DNA of 64,000 nt from CAINVV01 sp038323575 (GTDB taxonomy: Bacteria; Bacteroidota; Bacteroidia; Bacteroidales; Prolixibacteraceae): the NCBI GenBank assembly GCA_038323575.1, contig JBBQHB010000004.1, forward strand, positions 45,882 through 109,881, written 5' to 3'. Every line of letters starts with the position of its first letter. Positions within the stretch are counted from its first letter, which is position 1. The notes under the pieces are model-generated. The model saw only the letters and a program-made list of their open reading frames with translations, ran no database searches and was not told the DNA's origin. Both the position numbers and the translations under genes were made by a program. Positions 37,186 to 46,051 of this stretch are shown piece by piece.

Positions 37186-37665
37186 TTACAGATCCATGCC
37201 CATATGCAGATCGCATCCAAAATGGCCGCTGTTGCCCATCGGTCCGCATAGATAGGTGAACCCAAATTTCTCATACACCTTCACCGCCTGTTTCAATTCG
37301 GGCATGGTTTCCAGGTAGATCCTGCTGAAGCCGGAATCGCGGGCCGACTGCAGGCATTTTTCTATGATCGTCCTTCCCAGTCCGAATCCCCTGACTTCAG
37401 GCAGCAGGTACATCTTCACCAGTTCGCAGGTGTCTGAAGGGAGTCCGTCAGTCGGGAATATACCGCCACCGCCAACGATTTTACCATCCTCTGCTTCAAC
37501 CACAAAATAGGCTGATCCGGGCATTCGGAATAGTTCGTACAACGAATCGGTTGTTGGGTCGTAATAGACTGTTCCGGGATGGTTGGCACCGAATTCGCTC
37601 AAAGTATCCCGTATAATGACAGCCAAAGCTTTGTTGTCGGTCGGTTGGATCGGGCGGATTTTCAT
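37186..37665 (-). CDS. GNAT-family N-acetyltransferase
   Basis: 159 residues from MKIRPIQPTDN. A longer frame reaching into tcdA is not preferred. The GNAT core is complete: the acetyl-CoA binding motif A is KMYLLPEVRGFGLGRTIIEKCL, preceded by VVEAEDGKIVGGGGIFP and followed by RIYLETMPELKQAVKVYEKFGFTYL. The substrate is unknown. It starts 5 bp after the tcdA stop, so the two genes are probably co-transcribed. Confidence 0.88.
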   Translation of the reverse strand: MKIRPIQPTDNKALAVIIRDTLSEFGANHPGTVYYDPTTDSLYELFRMPGSAYFVVEAEDGKIVGGGGIFPTDGLPSDTCELVKMYLLPEVRGFGLGRTIIEKCLQSARDSGFSRIYLETMPELKQAVKVYEKFGFTYLCGPMGNSGHFGCDLHMGMDL

Positions 37666-37670
37666 ATTTT

Positions 37671-38474
37671 TCACATTTCCCCGTTGTAAATATGTTGAAT
37701 AACCAGTCCGGCCAGGGTGAATCCGTAAATAGCCGTAATGTGAGCCACCGTTCCGTTGATAACAGCTTTCCGGCTGCACCATTCGTGGTCGGCAAGTTCA
37801 GGATCTCCCGGGGCATTGGTCAATTTTGGGCAGAGACATTTATCTGTTCCGCAGGAAGATCCTGCCCCCATGTTTTCAAGCACCTCATCACTGTATATGC
37901 ACATGAATTTTTTGGCAGGTAAGTCTCCTTTCTTGATCATTTTCCTGATTTTTGAGGCCAGCGGGCAGCCGATAACTTTCCAGAATTCTGCTACCCTGAT
38001 CCTTGTCGGATCCATTTTTAATGAAGCTCCCATGGAGCAGAAAAAGACAGCCTCTGTGCGGGTTGCCTGCCTGATGAGATGAGCCTTGCTGCCCAGACTG
38101 TCAATGCAGTCGATGATGTAATCGTATTTATCCAGTTCAAAAAAATCGTGGCTATCCTTGTTGTAAATCTTTTGAATCGCGTTAATCTCGGCTGCCGGGT
38201 TTATTTCAAGCAGACGATTTTTCAATGCTTCTGTTTTTACCTGACCTACCGTTAAGGAGGTAGCATGCAGTTGTCTGTTGATATTCGTCATGCATATCAG
38301 GTCGGAATCGACGATGGTCAACTTTTGTATGCCGCTTCTTATCAGGCTTTCTGCGCACCAACTCCCAACACCGCCGATACCGAAAATAATTACGTTTTTG
38401 GACATGATCAAATCCATCCGCTCTTTTCCAAGCAGTAGTTCGGTGCGCTGAAATATCCCTTTCTTAAGGCTCAT
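37671..38474 (-). CDS. tcdA: tRNA threonylcarbamoyladenosine dehydratase (E1-like, TcdA/CsdL)
   Basis: 267 residues. It cyclises t6A to ct6A in tRNA in an ATP-dependent E1-like reaction. The N-terminal FQRTELLLGKERMD leads into the nucleotide-binding motif IIFGIGGVGSWCAESLIRSG, then IVDSDLICMTNINRQLHA (Asp/Asn/Arg of the adenylation site), YDYIIDCIDSLGSKAHLI, and a Cys-bearing C-terminal half (FFCSMGASLKMDPTRIRV, GSSCGTDKCLCP). The size and start match TcdA rather than ThiF or MoeB. The conserved last part (NGTVAHITAIYGFTLAG) is also typical. Confidence 0.9.
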   Translation of the reverse strand: MSLKKGIFQRTELLLGKERMDLIMSKNVIIFGIGGVGSWCAESLIRSGIQKLTIVDSDLICMTNINRQLHATSLTVGQVKTEALKNRLLEINPAAEINAIQKIYNKDSHDFFELDKYDYIIDCIDSLGSKAHLIRQATRTEAVFFCSMGASLKMDPTRIRVAEFWKVIGCPLASKIRKMIKKGDLPAKKFMCIYSDEVLENMGAGSSCGTDKCLCPKLTNAPGDPELADHEWCSRKAVINGTVAHITAIYGFTLAGLVIQHIYNGEM

Positions 38475-38571
38475 TTGAGTTATGTGATTTGAAATTCTGA
38501 CAGTTAAACAATTTGATCCCTCGGATTCAGGGCCGAAAATACAAAAAACAATTTTAGAGTTAGCGGCACTT

Positions 38572-39339
38572 TCAAAGATCCAGCCACTCTTTGAAAGGTG
38601 CTACTTTGTCGCGGCTGACGATAATGCTTTCTTCATCAGTTTTTTTCAGCTTGACTTTCAGGCGGCTGTTAGAATAAACAACGATGTCGGCAATAGACTT
38701 ATTGCTCAGCAAATATTTCCGGTTGACGCGGAAGAAACGGGTTCTTTCAACCATTTCCGTAATATGGTCGAGCGAATAATCGACAAGGTAGTTTTTGAAA
38801 TCGGCTGTACTCAGGTAAGTTGCTTTCTCAAGGCTGTAAAAAAAGAGAATGTCCTCTACCGGAATGGATTTCAGGTGTTCACCCACTTTTATGACAAACC
38901 TGGTTTTGTATTGTTTCAGAAGTATTTCTTTTACTTTGTTCAACAGTTCAACTGTAACAGGCTGAACTGCCAGTGTATGCTGAAACTGGTTTCCGAATTT
39001 CAAGAATGCAGCTTCTAATTCATTGTAAGCAATCGGTTTCAGTAAATAATCTACACTGTTTACCTTGAATGCTTTGACGGCGTATTCTTCGTAGGCTGTG
39101 GTAAAAATCACCGGACAGGTCAATTCTGATTTTTCAAATATCTCAAAGCTTAATCCATCCGCAAGTTGAATGTCCATAAAAACGAGATCAGGTACCGGAT
39201 GCTGCTTCAACCATTCTTCAGCTCCGCGGACTGAATCAATGACTGCCAGCACCGAAATCCGGGGATCGAACTTCAGGATCAGCTGCATGAGCCAATCGGC
39301 AGCAGGCTTTTCGTCTTCGATTATAAGTATTTTGTACAT
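38572..39339 (-). CDS. LytTR-family response regulator (TonB-receptor operon)
   Basis: 255 residues. The receiver domain has IIEDEKPAADWL, phospho-acceptor Asp in LVFMDIQLADGLSF, IFTTAYEEYAVKAF, and the conserved Lys in YLLKPIAYNEL. The LytTR domain (from ~145) includes KVGEHLKSIPVEDILFFYS and FFRVNRKYLLSN. It is the last gene of a four-gene operon with its kinase 4 bp upstream. A local target is suggested by the TonB receptor and TPR-like genes in the same operon, but no binding site was identified. Confidence 0.92.
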   Translation of the reverse strand: MYKILIIEDEKPAADWLMQLILKFDPRISVLAVIDSVRGAEEWLKQHPVPDLVFMDIQLADGLSFEIFEKSELTCPVIFTTAYEEYAVKAFKVNSVDYLLKPIAYNELEAAFLKFGNQFQHTLAVQPVTVELLNKVKEILLKQYKTRFVIKVGEHLKSIPVEDILFFYSLEKATYLSTADFKNYLVDYSLDHITEMVERTRFFRVNRKYLLSNKSIADIVVYSNSRLKVKLKKTDEESIIVSRDKVAPFKEWLDL

Positions 39340-39343
39340 GGCA

Positions 39344-40384
39344 TCAATCTGTTAAAAGTGGAATTTTTACCAGAAAGGTCTCCTCATTTTCTGAAATTAC
39401 CACCTTTCTGTTGGTGAAAAATCCGTAACGGTCTGTTATGTTACGGATTCCGCTGCCACTGCCTTCTGATCCTGCTTTTTTCTGAAGCCGGTTTTCGACG
39501 ATCAGGTACTTGTCATCGTTCGAAAAAACGCGTATTTCCAATGGTTTTTTGTCGGAAATTTCATTGTGTTTAATCGCATTTTCGACCAGCATTTGTATTG
39601 ACAGAGGAATCACTTTGAAATTAACAGAGCTGACATTTATTTGAACTTCCAGATTTGTTCCAAACCTGATCTTCTGCAAAAAAACATACGATTCAAGGAA
39701 TCTCAGTTCACTTTCTATGTCTACAAGTTCATGGTTCTTTTGGTCAAGTACATACCTGTATACTTCCGAAAGTTTCTTGACAAAATCAATCGCTTTCTCC
39801 GGATTGGTGCTAATCAGTGAAGTCAGAGAATTAAGGTTATTGAACAAAAAATGAGGGTTTACCTGACTTTTCAGCGTCTCGTATTGCAGCGCCAATTGTT
39901 CGCGTTTGAGTTTTTCCTGTTGAACGGCAGCCTCTTTCCAGTTTTTGAAAAATAGAACTGCATTTGATAGCAATGAACCAACAAACAAAAACAGAAAGGC
40001 AATCTTTAACATGAAATATGCGCGGTCGAGAAAGTACCTTGATGTGATTTCCTCATGCGTAAAGTATCCGTTCACAAGAATCGTTATTGCGATTATCACG
40101 AGTGCAAAGCCAATCGTAAACAGCACCTGATAAATCAGCCGCTTTAGTGGAAAATAGAGCCAGGGGAGCTTTTCGTCGAGATAGTTGATCATCACCGTAA
40201 GTCCGATCATGAAGACTCCTCCGACGAGAACGGAATTGACCGAACTGTACAGGAAGATTTGAAAGGTATATTTCTCTTCCCTGAAAACAATCAGCATTAT
40301 CAGATTTCCCATCGCAATTAATAACAGCATAAAAGCCGGAACCTTCCATATGAGTTGTCTGAATTGAGTTTGTATCTTAGTCAT
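39344..40384 (-). CDS. LytS-type sensor histidine kinase (TonB-receptor operon)
   Basis: 346 residues from MTKIQTQ. An in-frame ATG at 40435 would add 17 residues and is also possible. Four hydrophobic segments (residues ~10-145) precede a coiled linker and the His_kinase domain, with phospho-acceptor His in LKSQVNPHFLFNNLNSLTSL. The N box is in SIQMLVENAIKHNEIS, and the G region is GSGSGIRNITDRYGFF. It lacks an extracytoplasmic sensor domain. It pairs with the downstream LytTR regulator (4-bp gap). Confidence 0.92.
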   Translation of the reverse strand: MTKIQTQFRQLIWKVPAFMLLLIAMGNLIMLIVFREEKYTFQIFLYSSVNSVLVGGVFMIGLTVMINYLDEKLPWLYFPLKRLIYQVLFTIGFALVIIAITILVNGYFTHEEITSRYFLDRAYFMLKIAFLFLFVGSLLSNAVLFFKNWKEAAVQQEKLKREQLALQYETLKSQVNPHFLFNNLNSLTSLISTNPEKAIDFVKKLSEVYRYVLDQKNHELVDIESELRFLESYVFLQKIRFGTNLEVQINVSSVNFKVIPLSIQMLVENAIKHNEISDKKPLEIRVFSNDDKYLIVENRLQKKAGSEGSGSGIRNITDRYGFFTNRKVVISENEETFLVKIPLLTD

Positions 40385-40442
40385 TTTTCTGTCTGCCTGA
40401 TAGTTTTGATCGAAATTAATGAAATTAATAAACAAATTGAAT

Positions 40443-41093
40443 TTACTCTTTTAACTGTTGAAGTACAATTTTCAGTTCAGCCTCATTGCCCTCTTTCCCC
40501 CAGTTGGGTGACAGCGCAGTTTTTGGTTTAAAAATCCTGTATTTTTCATCAGCCGTCCTGTAAAGAGGAAGCGCTTTGGCTGCTCCGCCACCATAAGCTT
40601 CGGGCGTATGAAACGTCATTGTAGCACGCAGAAAGTAGACACGCGGATTGTCAGGATTCAGTTCCAAAGCTGTTGCCAGCGATTCATTCATTTTGCCCAT
40701 GTATTGCATGCCGCGGTTCATCGGATCGATGTTAATGCGTGACGGGTACAAAAAGCCTTGCAGCAAATACAATTCTGATTCTTTCGAATCTATGGTCATT
40801 GCCTGATCAAGGTACTTTTGGGCCTGATCGAGAAATGTATCCTTCTTTGCGTTGTCAGTTTCCTGGAAACTCATCATGATATACACATACGAAGCATAAT
40901 ACAATGGCAACCATTCTACTTTTTCGATATTAGAAACGCGTTCGAATTGATTGGCAACCTCTATATATTCAGGAATAGTCCTGGCCTGATACATTTTTTC
41001 GATTGCCTGGCTCATGGCATTTTGATAGTTATCGTTCGAAAAACCTGCGAAAGACAACAACAATAAAACTAAGGTAATGGATAGTGTTTTCAT
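40443..41093 (-). CDS. Exported TPR-like protein between TonB receptor and kinase
   Basis: 216 residues with a signal peptide (cleaved near GFSND). The rest is all-helical with tetratricopeptide-like spacing: AQKYLDQAMTIDSKESELYLLQGFL and NESLATALELNPDNPRVYFLRATMTF are two recognisable TPR helices pairs. The C-terminus has AYGGGAAKALPLYRTADEKYRIF and PNWGKEGNEAEL. This kind of small periplasmic protein is common in Bacteroidota, and its partner is unknown. It lies 20 bp after the TonB receptor gene and shortly before the kinase gene, so it may link transport state to signalling. Confidence 0.8.
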   Translation of the reverse strand: MKTLSITLVLLLLSFAGFSNDNYQNAMSQAIEKMYQARTIPEYIEVANQFERVSNIEKVEWLPLYYASYVYIMMSFQETDNAKKDTFLDQAQKYLDQAMTIDSKESELYLLQGFLYPSRINIDPMNRGMQYMGKMNESLATALELNPDNPRVYFLRATMTFHTPEAYGGGAAKALPLYRTADEKYRIFKPKTALSPNWGKEGNEAELKIVLQQLKE

Positions 41094-41112
41094 TTTGTTG
41101 ATTTTTTAAAGT

Positions 41113-43245
41113 TTATAACATAATTGAAACAAGAAAAATAATTTGTCGCGTAAAAGGTGATTTGATAGGTGTAGATTCATATTTGCCGGCTGAATCCGGC
41201 GTGTTTGAAAAGTTGTAGCCGTAAACATTGTCGAAGCTCGTCAAATTGTTTACCATCAGGTGCATAACTGACTGTTTTCTGAATACTTTCATTAAGTAAG
41301 TCAGACTTAAACTGATGTCGTTGTAGGACATCGTTTTTGCATTCATAAAGCCCGGTAAATTTGGATCGTGGTAAGGCCGGCTGCTTGCCAGCGAATAGGT
41401 CACTGAGGCATAAGTCCGCAGCGGTTCGATAAATCGTTTGCAGACCACAGAAAGATTATGCGCTGACACAAAAGTGGGTATGGCTGCAGACTGATAATCT
41501 TTGTAATCGCGGCGGGCATTGATCCAGGAATAGGAAATCCAGTAATCGGTTAAATCAAAAGTTTCTTTGTCGCGCCAGAACAGGTCGATTCCTTCGGCAT
41601 GGCCGCTACCGGTATTCGAGTAATCAAGCGGGTTAGTGGCCAACGGCAGGGTGTATTTCACCAGATCTGAATATTTTTTCAGGTAACCTTCCACCCGGAA
41701 TGTTTTCAGCTCGGTCTGGTACTGCCAGGTCATCACTGTGTGCTGCGATTTTTCCGGTTGTAGCTGCGGCGCAAATTTCAGGTAATCATTTTCCGGGTTC
41801 TGGTAGAACTGACCTCCTGCCAGTGAAAACTGACTGTGATTGCCGGTTTTATAGGCCCCGGATAATCTGGGAACCAAAGTAGTTTCTTTCAGCAGCGAAC
41901 TGTTTTCCAACCTTGTTCCTAATCGAAGTGCAAATTTTTTCGAGAGTTTGTATTCAATTTCGGCAAAACCCGAAAGTTGATCATTGGTGAAAGGTAACCG
42001 GTAGTCTCCCCCCATTCGTATTTTTTGTTCGTATGAAAAGTGTACCCAATCGGCACCGAATTTCAATTCTGTTTGTTCATTCAGGAAATAGCTCACTGCC
42101 AGCCTGGCCTGTGCCATCTTTTGATTGGTAATCACCTGATCGTTATCAAGATCAATGTTTTGATTGTCGTAATTGAATGCGAGACCTGATTTGACCATCC
42201 ACTTATCGCCTAACATGCCGGCGTAGATGTTGTTCATGTAAATATTTTTGCCGTTCAACGAAATATTCTGTTTCTCCCCCGTCTGGGTATTGGGGTAGAC
42301 TATTCCGCTGGTGCTGTTGTTGAAAGTTCCAAAAACTTTAAACAGGCCCGTTTTACCCACTTTCTGACGATACATAACCGTTCCGTCGACTCCTACCGGA
42401 CTTTTTATCCAGTCGACTTGTTGTTTATTTATTACATTTGAAAGACTGGATGTGACATAATCCCCACTGAGTGAGAGCGATGATTTTTTCCAGCATTTGG
42501 TGGTGGAAGCCATTACACCTACCGTCATAAGCGAAATGCTTGATTTATTTTCAGTCTCGATAGAATTTGTTTTCATATCCACAATGGAAGACAATGCCTG
42601 GCCATATTCTGCGGAATAGGCACCTGTGCTGAACAAAGTTCCGCTGAAAAGCAAAGGTGAAAACCGCCCGCGAGTGGGCATATCTGGCATTTTAGATAAG
42701 TACGGAGTCGAAACCAACATTCCGTCCATGAATGTTTTGGATTCATAGCTTTCTCCTCCTCTGACGAAAACCCTGCCATCTTCGCCCACTTTTTGTACAC
42801 CGGGCAAAGTTCCAAGTGCCCCAAAAATATCTCCCTGGGCACTGGGTGTGGTAGCTATATCAAGAACACGCAAAACGACTGCTTTCTTCTCATCGCTGGC
42901 TTCGAAAGCACCGGCATTGATCACCACTTCGTCAATCTGGTCGTCCGATTCCTGTAAAATAATGTTTAGGGTAATTGTTTTTGCACTGTCCAGATCCAAT
43001 GTTTGGCTGAATTGTTTGCAACCGATAAAAGTTACTGATAACTCCTGCATGCCCTTCAGCTTGGTTTTCAGTGTGAACTGACCAATGCTGTCGGCAGTAG
43101 TACCCTCATAAGTATCCTTAAGAAAAACGTTTGCTCCCGAAAGGGGCAATTCTTTTTCATTTGTAACTCTCCCGGTAATTGTTACCTGAGCAAATGAACA
43201 AATCCAGGACATCAGGATAAATGCTAAAATGAATATTGTTCTCAT
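41113..43245 (-). CDS. TonB-dependent receptor with carboxypeptidase-regulatory N-terminus
   Basis: 710 residues. A signal peptide (to FAQ) is followed by a CarboxypepD_reg-like domain (VTITGRVTNEKELPLSGANVFLKDT ... DSIGQF). The plug domain includes DIFGALGTLPGVQKVGEDGRVFVRGGESYESKTFMDGML. The rest is a 22-strand-type barrel rich in aromatic/polar alternation. No SusD partner lies next to it, so it is not a classic SusC/D pair. Co-transcription with a TPR-like protein, a LytS kinase and a LytTR regulator suggests a self-contained uptake-and-response unit. The substrate is unknown. Confidence 0.9.
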   Translation of the reverse strand: MRTIFILAFILMSWICSFAQVTITGRVTNEKELPLSGANVFLKDTYEGTTADSIGQFTLKTKLKGMQELSVTFIGCKQFSQTLDLDSAKTITLNIILQESDDQIDEVVINAGAFEASDEKKAVVLRVLDIATTPSAQGDIFGALGTLPGVQKVGEDGRVFVRGGESYESKTFMDGMLVSTPYLSKMPDMPTRGRFSPLLFSGTLFSTGAYSAEYGQALSSIVDMKTNSIETENKSSISLMTVGVMASTTKCWKKSSLSLSGDYVTSSLSNVINKQQVDWIKSPVGVDGTVMYRQKVGKTGLFKVFGTFNNSTSGIVYPNTQTGEKQNISLNGKNIYMNNIYAGMLGDKWMVKSGLAFNYDNQNIDLDNDQVITNQKMAQARLAVSYFLNEQTELKFGADWVHFSYEQKIRMGGDYRLPFTNDQLSGFAEIEYKLSKKFALRLGTRLENSSLLKETTLVPRLSGAYKTGNHSQFSLAGGQFYQNPENDYLKFAPQLQPEKSQHTVMTWQYQTELKTFRVEGYLKKYSDLVKYTLPLATNPLDYSNTGSGHAEGIDLFWRDKETFDLTDYWISYSWINARRDYKDYQSAAIPTFVSAHNLSVVCKRFIEPLRTYASVTYSLASSRPYHDPNLPGFMNAKTMSYNDISLSLTYLMKVFRKQSVMHLMVNNLTSFDNVYGYNFSNTPDSAGKYESTPIKSPFTRQIIFLVSIML

Positions 43246-43391
43246 GGCTAACGCTAATTTTTCTTCAAATTAACGGCAGGGATACCCGGATAAAAAATAA
43301 AACCAACCGGATCGTAGTTTTGTCAGGATGAATCGTAAAATTGGGTGATGAGTTTAATTCAATCTATTTTTTATGATATACTGTTGTTTGA

Positions 43392-43620
43392 TCAGATAAT
43401 TATAAATTTCTCTTTGCCGGTCCGGCAGAAGGCGCATTTTTCATCCAGTTTGGCATTATCATAGGAATTGCCGCAAACCGGACAAATGGCATATTGGGCC
43501 GGCGGTTGTTTCACCTTTGATGCCTGCGTTAAGATTTTCAATGGTTTATACTGGTTTTGACAGATTGCAGTTGGTAAAAGCTATCAGCGCAACCATTGTG
43601 AAAAGATAAATTGCTTTCAT
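43392..43620 (-). pseudogene. Frameshifted rubredoxin-like lipoprotein gene
   Basis: The 5' frame reads MKAIYLFTMVALIAFTNC, a lipoprotein signal with a lipobox-like end. The other frame then continues as CQNQYKPLKILTQ, YAICPVCGNSYDNAKLDEKC and AFCRTGKEKFIII, then stops. The second part is a rubredoxin-like zinc/iron ribbon (C-P-V-C-G ... C-x-x-C). The length, 229 nt, is one base over a multiple of three, so a single extra base explains the break. It could be decay, a sequencing error or programmed frameshifting. Confidence 0.6.
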
Positions 43621-43653
43621 TTTGTTTGTTTTATGATTAAAGAATATTAAAAA

Positions 43654-44039
43654 TTAAAGTGGCATCATGTAGCTGTATACAAGTGTACCTCCCAGGTATC
43701 CGGTTACGGGGATAGACAATGTCGCCAACGAATAGCGTACAATAGACAGCCACTTAAATTTGCCGCAATCATTTGTATAACAATAATAGGTTCTGATTGA
43801 GGCTGTTACAATTAATAGTCCAAGCGTACAACCTGCAAAAATTTCATGCCATTTTCTGACATCTTCTGCCGCCCCTGACATGTCGGAAGCAAATAACTGA
43901 ACTGTCTGGTAGGCAGTAACAGCAGACAGGGTGCTAAAAACCAAATGGTACAAACTGATTTTTGAAAGAAACAGCTCTTTTTAATAAAGAGGTAACCCAG
44001 TTCAGCTAAATAACCAAAGGTAATTTTTATTATTTTCAA
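43654..44039 (-). pseudogene. DUF2231-like small membrane protein, frameshifted at an A run
   Basis: The main open part (99 residues, from 43953) starts YHLVFSTLSAVTAYQTVQLF, has three hydrophobic segments, and ends PVTGYLGGTLVYSYMMPL, as DUF2231 proteins do. Upstream, a second frame encodes LKIIKITFGYLAELGYLFIKK from a TTG. It would join as FIKK-KELFLSKISLYHLVF if the run of five A had six. DUF2231 proteins are heme- or redox-associated membrane proteins of unclear function. The next gene downstream (rubredoxin-like) is also frameshifted. An alternative reading is a short intact 99-residue protein. Confidence 0.55.
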
Positions 44040-44084
44040 AAATTCTCATACTTTCTTTTGTTCATTCAAGTAAATTTAGTAAAA

Positions 44085-44126
44085 TTACTCAGTATATTGA
44101 GTAAACTAACTCATTACATTGAGTAA
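44085..44126. promoter_or_regulatory. Two tandem palindromes upstream of the AAA_14 ATPase
   Basis: TTACTCA-gtatat-TGAGTAA (44085-44104) and TAACTCA-ttacat-TGAGTAA (44107-44126). Both have 7-bp arms and a 6-bp spacer, and the centres lie 22 bp apart, about two helical turns. The second ends 12 bp before the ATPase start. This is the layout of a double operator. The binding protein is unknown. The ATPase itself has no obvious HTH. Confidence 0.65.
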
Positions 44127-44138
44127 AATATTTTAAAT

Positions 44139-45323
44139 ATGTTTGAACGTGCTTATTTGAAGGAGCTTAGAAGCCGGATAGAAGAACCAAGAAAGTTTAT
44201 ACAAGTAGTAATGGGACCTCGTCAGGTTGGTAAAACCATGATGGTATCACAACTTGTACAGAAACTTTCTGTCGGATATGTTTTTGAATCGGCGGACGCG
44301 GTATTGAATGCTAAAGATACGTGGTTTCAACAGATCTGGGAGACTGCCAGATTGAAGATGAAAGCAGCTGGTGCGGGTGAATATCTTTTAATCATTGATG
44401 AAGTCCAGAAGATAGAGAATTGGAGTGAGCTTGTTAAGCAACAATGGGATATTGATACCCGTGAAAATTTGAATATTAGAGTTATTCTTTTGGGATCTTC
44501 CCGATTACTGATGCAACAAGGATTAACTGAATCTTTGATGGGCAGATTTGAAACAATTTATCTTGGTCATTGGTCATTTCCGGAAATGAAGGAAGCATTT
44601 GGCTGGAGCATAGATCAATATACCTATTTTGGTGGTTATCCGGGAGCGGCTTCGCTAATAGAGGACGAAGTACGTTGGAAAAATTACATTAAAGATTCAA
44701 TGATTGAGACTGTCTTGTCAAAGGATATTTTGATGCTTACCAGGGTTCTCAAACCTGCACTGTTAAAACGTTTGTTTGAATTAGGTTCCCTTTATTCAGG
44801 GCAGATACTTTCTTATACTAAGTTGATAGGGGAACTTCAGGATGCTGGGAATACAACTACATTGTCCCATTATCTTGATTTGCTATCCGAGTCAGGACTT
44901 TTGGGAGGTTTAGAAAAATATGCTGGCAATGTTATCAGGAAAAGATCGTCCAGCCCTAAGTTTCAGGTTTATAACAACGCACTTTTGAGTGCACTGAATC
45001 ACACCAAATTCCCGGAGATTATTGAAAACCCGTCTATATGGGGCCGTTTGGTTGAATCATCTGTCGGAACCCATCTGATAAATTATTCGCTTTCAGAAAG
45101 ATATTCTGTTTATTATTGGAGAGAAGGTAACAATGAAGTGGACTTTGTTTTGGAGAAAGAAGGTAAATTAATCGCATTGGAAGTTAAAAGCGGGAGATAT
45201 TCTACAACTCCCGGAATGAAAATCTTTGCCGATAAATTTCACCCGAATAAAGTATTATTGGTTGGAACCGGTGGAATTCCAGTAGAAGAATTTTTAATGA
45301 TCAATCCTTCTGATTTATTCTAA
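44139..45323 (+). CDS. AAA_14 / DUF4143 family ATPase
   Basis: 394 residues. The P-loop is GPRQVGKTMMV (Walker A), Walker B LLIIDEVQKIENW, and sensor-like VILLGSSRLLM. The C-terminal DUF4143 domain contains a PD-(D/E)xK-like nuclease fold (NNEVDFVLEKEGKLIALEVKSGR). These ATPases are very common and patchily distributed in Bacteroidota and archaea, and their function is not settled. Proposed roles include selfish or defence-type elements. The gene stands alone between decayed genes on one side and a two-component system on the other. Its upstream double palindrome is the most distinctive local feature. Confidence 0.92.
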   Translation: MFERAYLKELRSRIEEPRKFIQVVMGPRQVGKTMMVSQLVQKLSVGYVFESADAVLNAKDTWFQQIWETARLKMKAAGAGEYLLIIDEVQKIENWSELVKQQWDIDTRENLNIRVILLGSSRLLMQQGLTESLMGRFETIYLGHWSFPEMKEAFGWSIDQYTYFGGYPGAASLIEDEVRWKNYIKDSMIETVLSKDILMLTRVLKPALLKRLFELGSLYSGQILSYTKLIGELQDAGNTTTLSHYLDLLSESGLLGGLEKYAGNVIRKRSSSPKFQVYNNALLSALNHTKFPEIIENPSIWGRLVESSVGTHLINYSLSERYSVYYWREGNNEVDFVLEKEGKLIALEVKSGRYSTTPGMKIFADKFHPNKVLLVGTGGIPVEEFLMINPSDLF

Positions 45324-45373
45324 ATTTGCTGATCATGTAATTAGTATCAATTCGTGTATTTCGTATTTGTTAA

Positions 45374-46051
45374 ATGAAGATCTTAATTATTGAAGATGAA
45401 CGTTCCCTGTCGGATGCCATCGTCGAATACCTCGGCGGAGAAGGGCATTTGTGCGAGGTTGTGTATAATTTTCAGGATGCCGTCGAAAAGATCGAACTTT
45501 ACCTTTATGATTGCATGGTTGTCGATATCAATCTTCCGGATGGCAGCGGACTGGATCTGATCAGACTGTTGAAGAAAAAGTCGATCCCCGGGGGAATCAT
45601 CATTGTATCGGCCCGTAGTTCGCTGGACAACAGAATCGAGGGATTGGAGATAGGGGCTGACCATTACCTCACCAAACCTTTTCATCTGGCTGAACTCAAT
45701 GCACATCTGAAATCAATTCACCGCAGGATAAGTTTTAACGGCAGCAATGAATTGATTCTAAATGAAATAAAGCTTATTCCTGATGAACACCGGGCTTTCG
45801 TTCTGGACCAGGAACTGGTATTGACCAAAAAAGAGTATGAATTGCTGATGTTTTTCATCTCCAATAAAAACAAAATCATTACCAAAGCAGGACTGGCCGA
45901 GCATTTATGGGGCGACCACATGGATGCTGCCGACTCGTACGATTTCATCTACACCCACATCAAAAACCTCCGCAGGGAGCTTTTAAAGAAGGGATGCGCC
46001 GATTATATCAGAACAATTTACGGACTGGGATATAAATTTGATGTCACTTGA
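45374..46051 (+). CDS. OmpR-family response regulator
   Basis: 225 residues. The receiver domain has IIEDERSLSDAI, phospho-acceptor Asp in CMVVDINLPDGSGLDL, IIIVSARSSLDNRI and the conserved Lys in YLTKPFHLAEL. The C-terminal winged helix (from ~135) includes LVLTKKEYELLMFFISNKNKIITKAGLAEHLWG and YIRTIYGLGYKF. It overlaps the kinase gene by 4 bp, which gives tight coupling. The system sits directly upstream of the heme operon, but a role in heme control is only suggested by position. Confidence 0.93.
   Translation: MKILIIEDERSLSDAIVEYLGGEGHLCEVVYNFQDAVEKIELYLYDCMVVDINLPDGSGLDLIRLLKKKSIPGGIIIVSARSSLDNRIEGLEIGADHYLTKPFHLAELNAHLKSIHRRISFNGSNELILNEIKLIPDEHRAFVLDQELVLTKKEYELLMFFISNKNKIITKAGLAEHLWGDHMDAADSYDFIYTHIKNLRRELLKKGCADYIRTIYGLGYKFDVT

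Noticed and set aside
37671..37782. N-terminal extension of the GNAT gene into tcdA
   Set aside because: The extra 39 residues overlap the end of tcdA out of frame and precede the typical GNAT start MKIRPIQPTDN.
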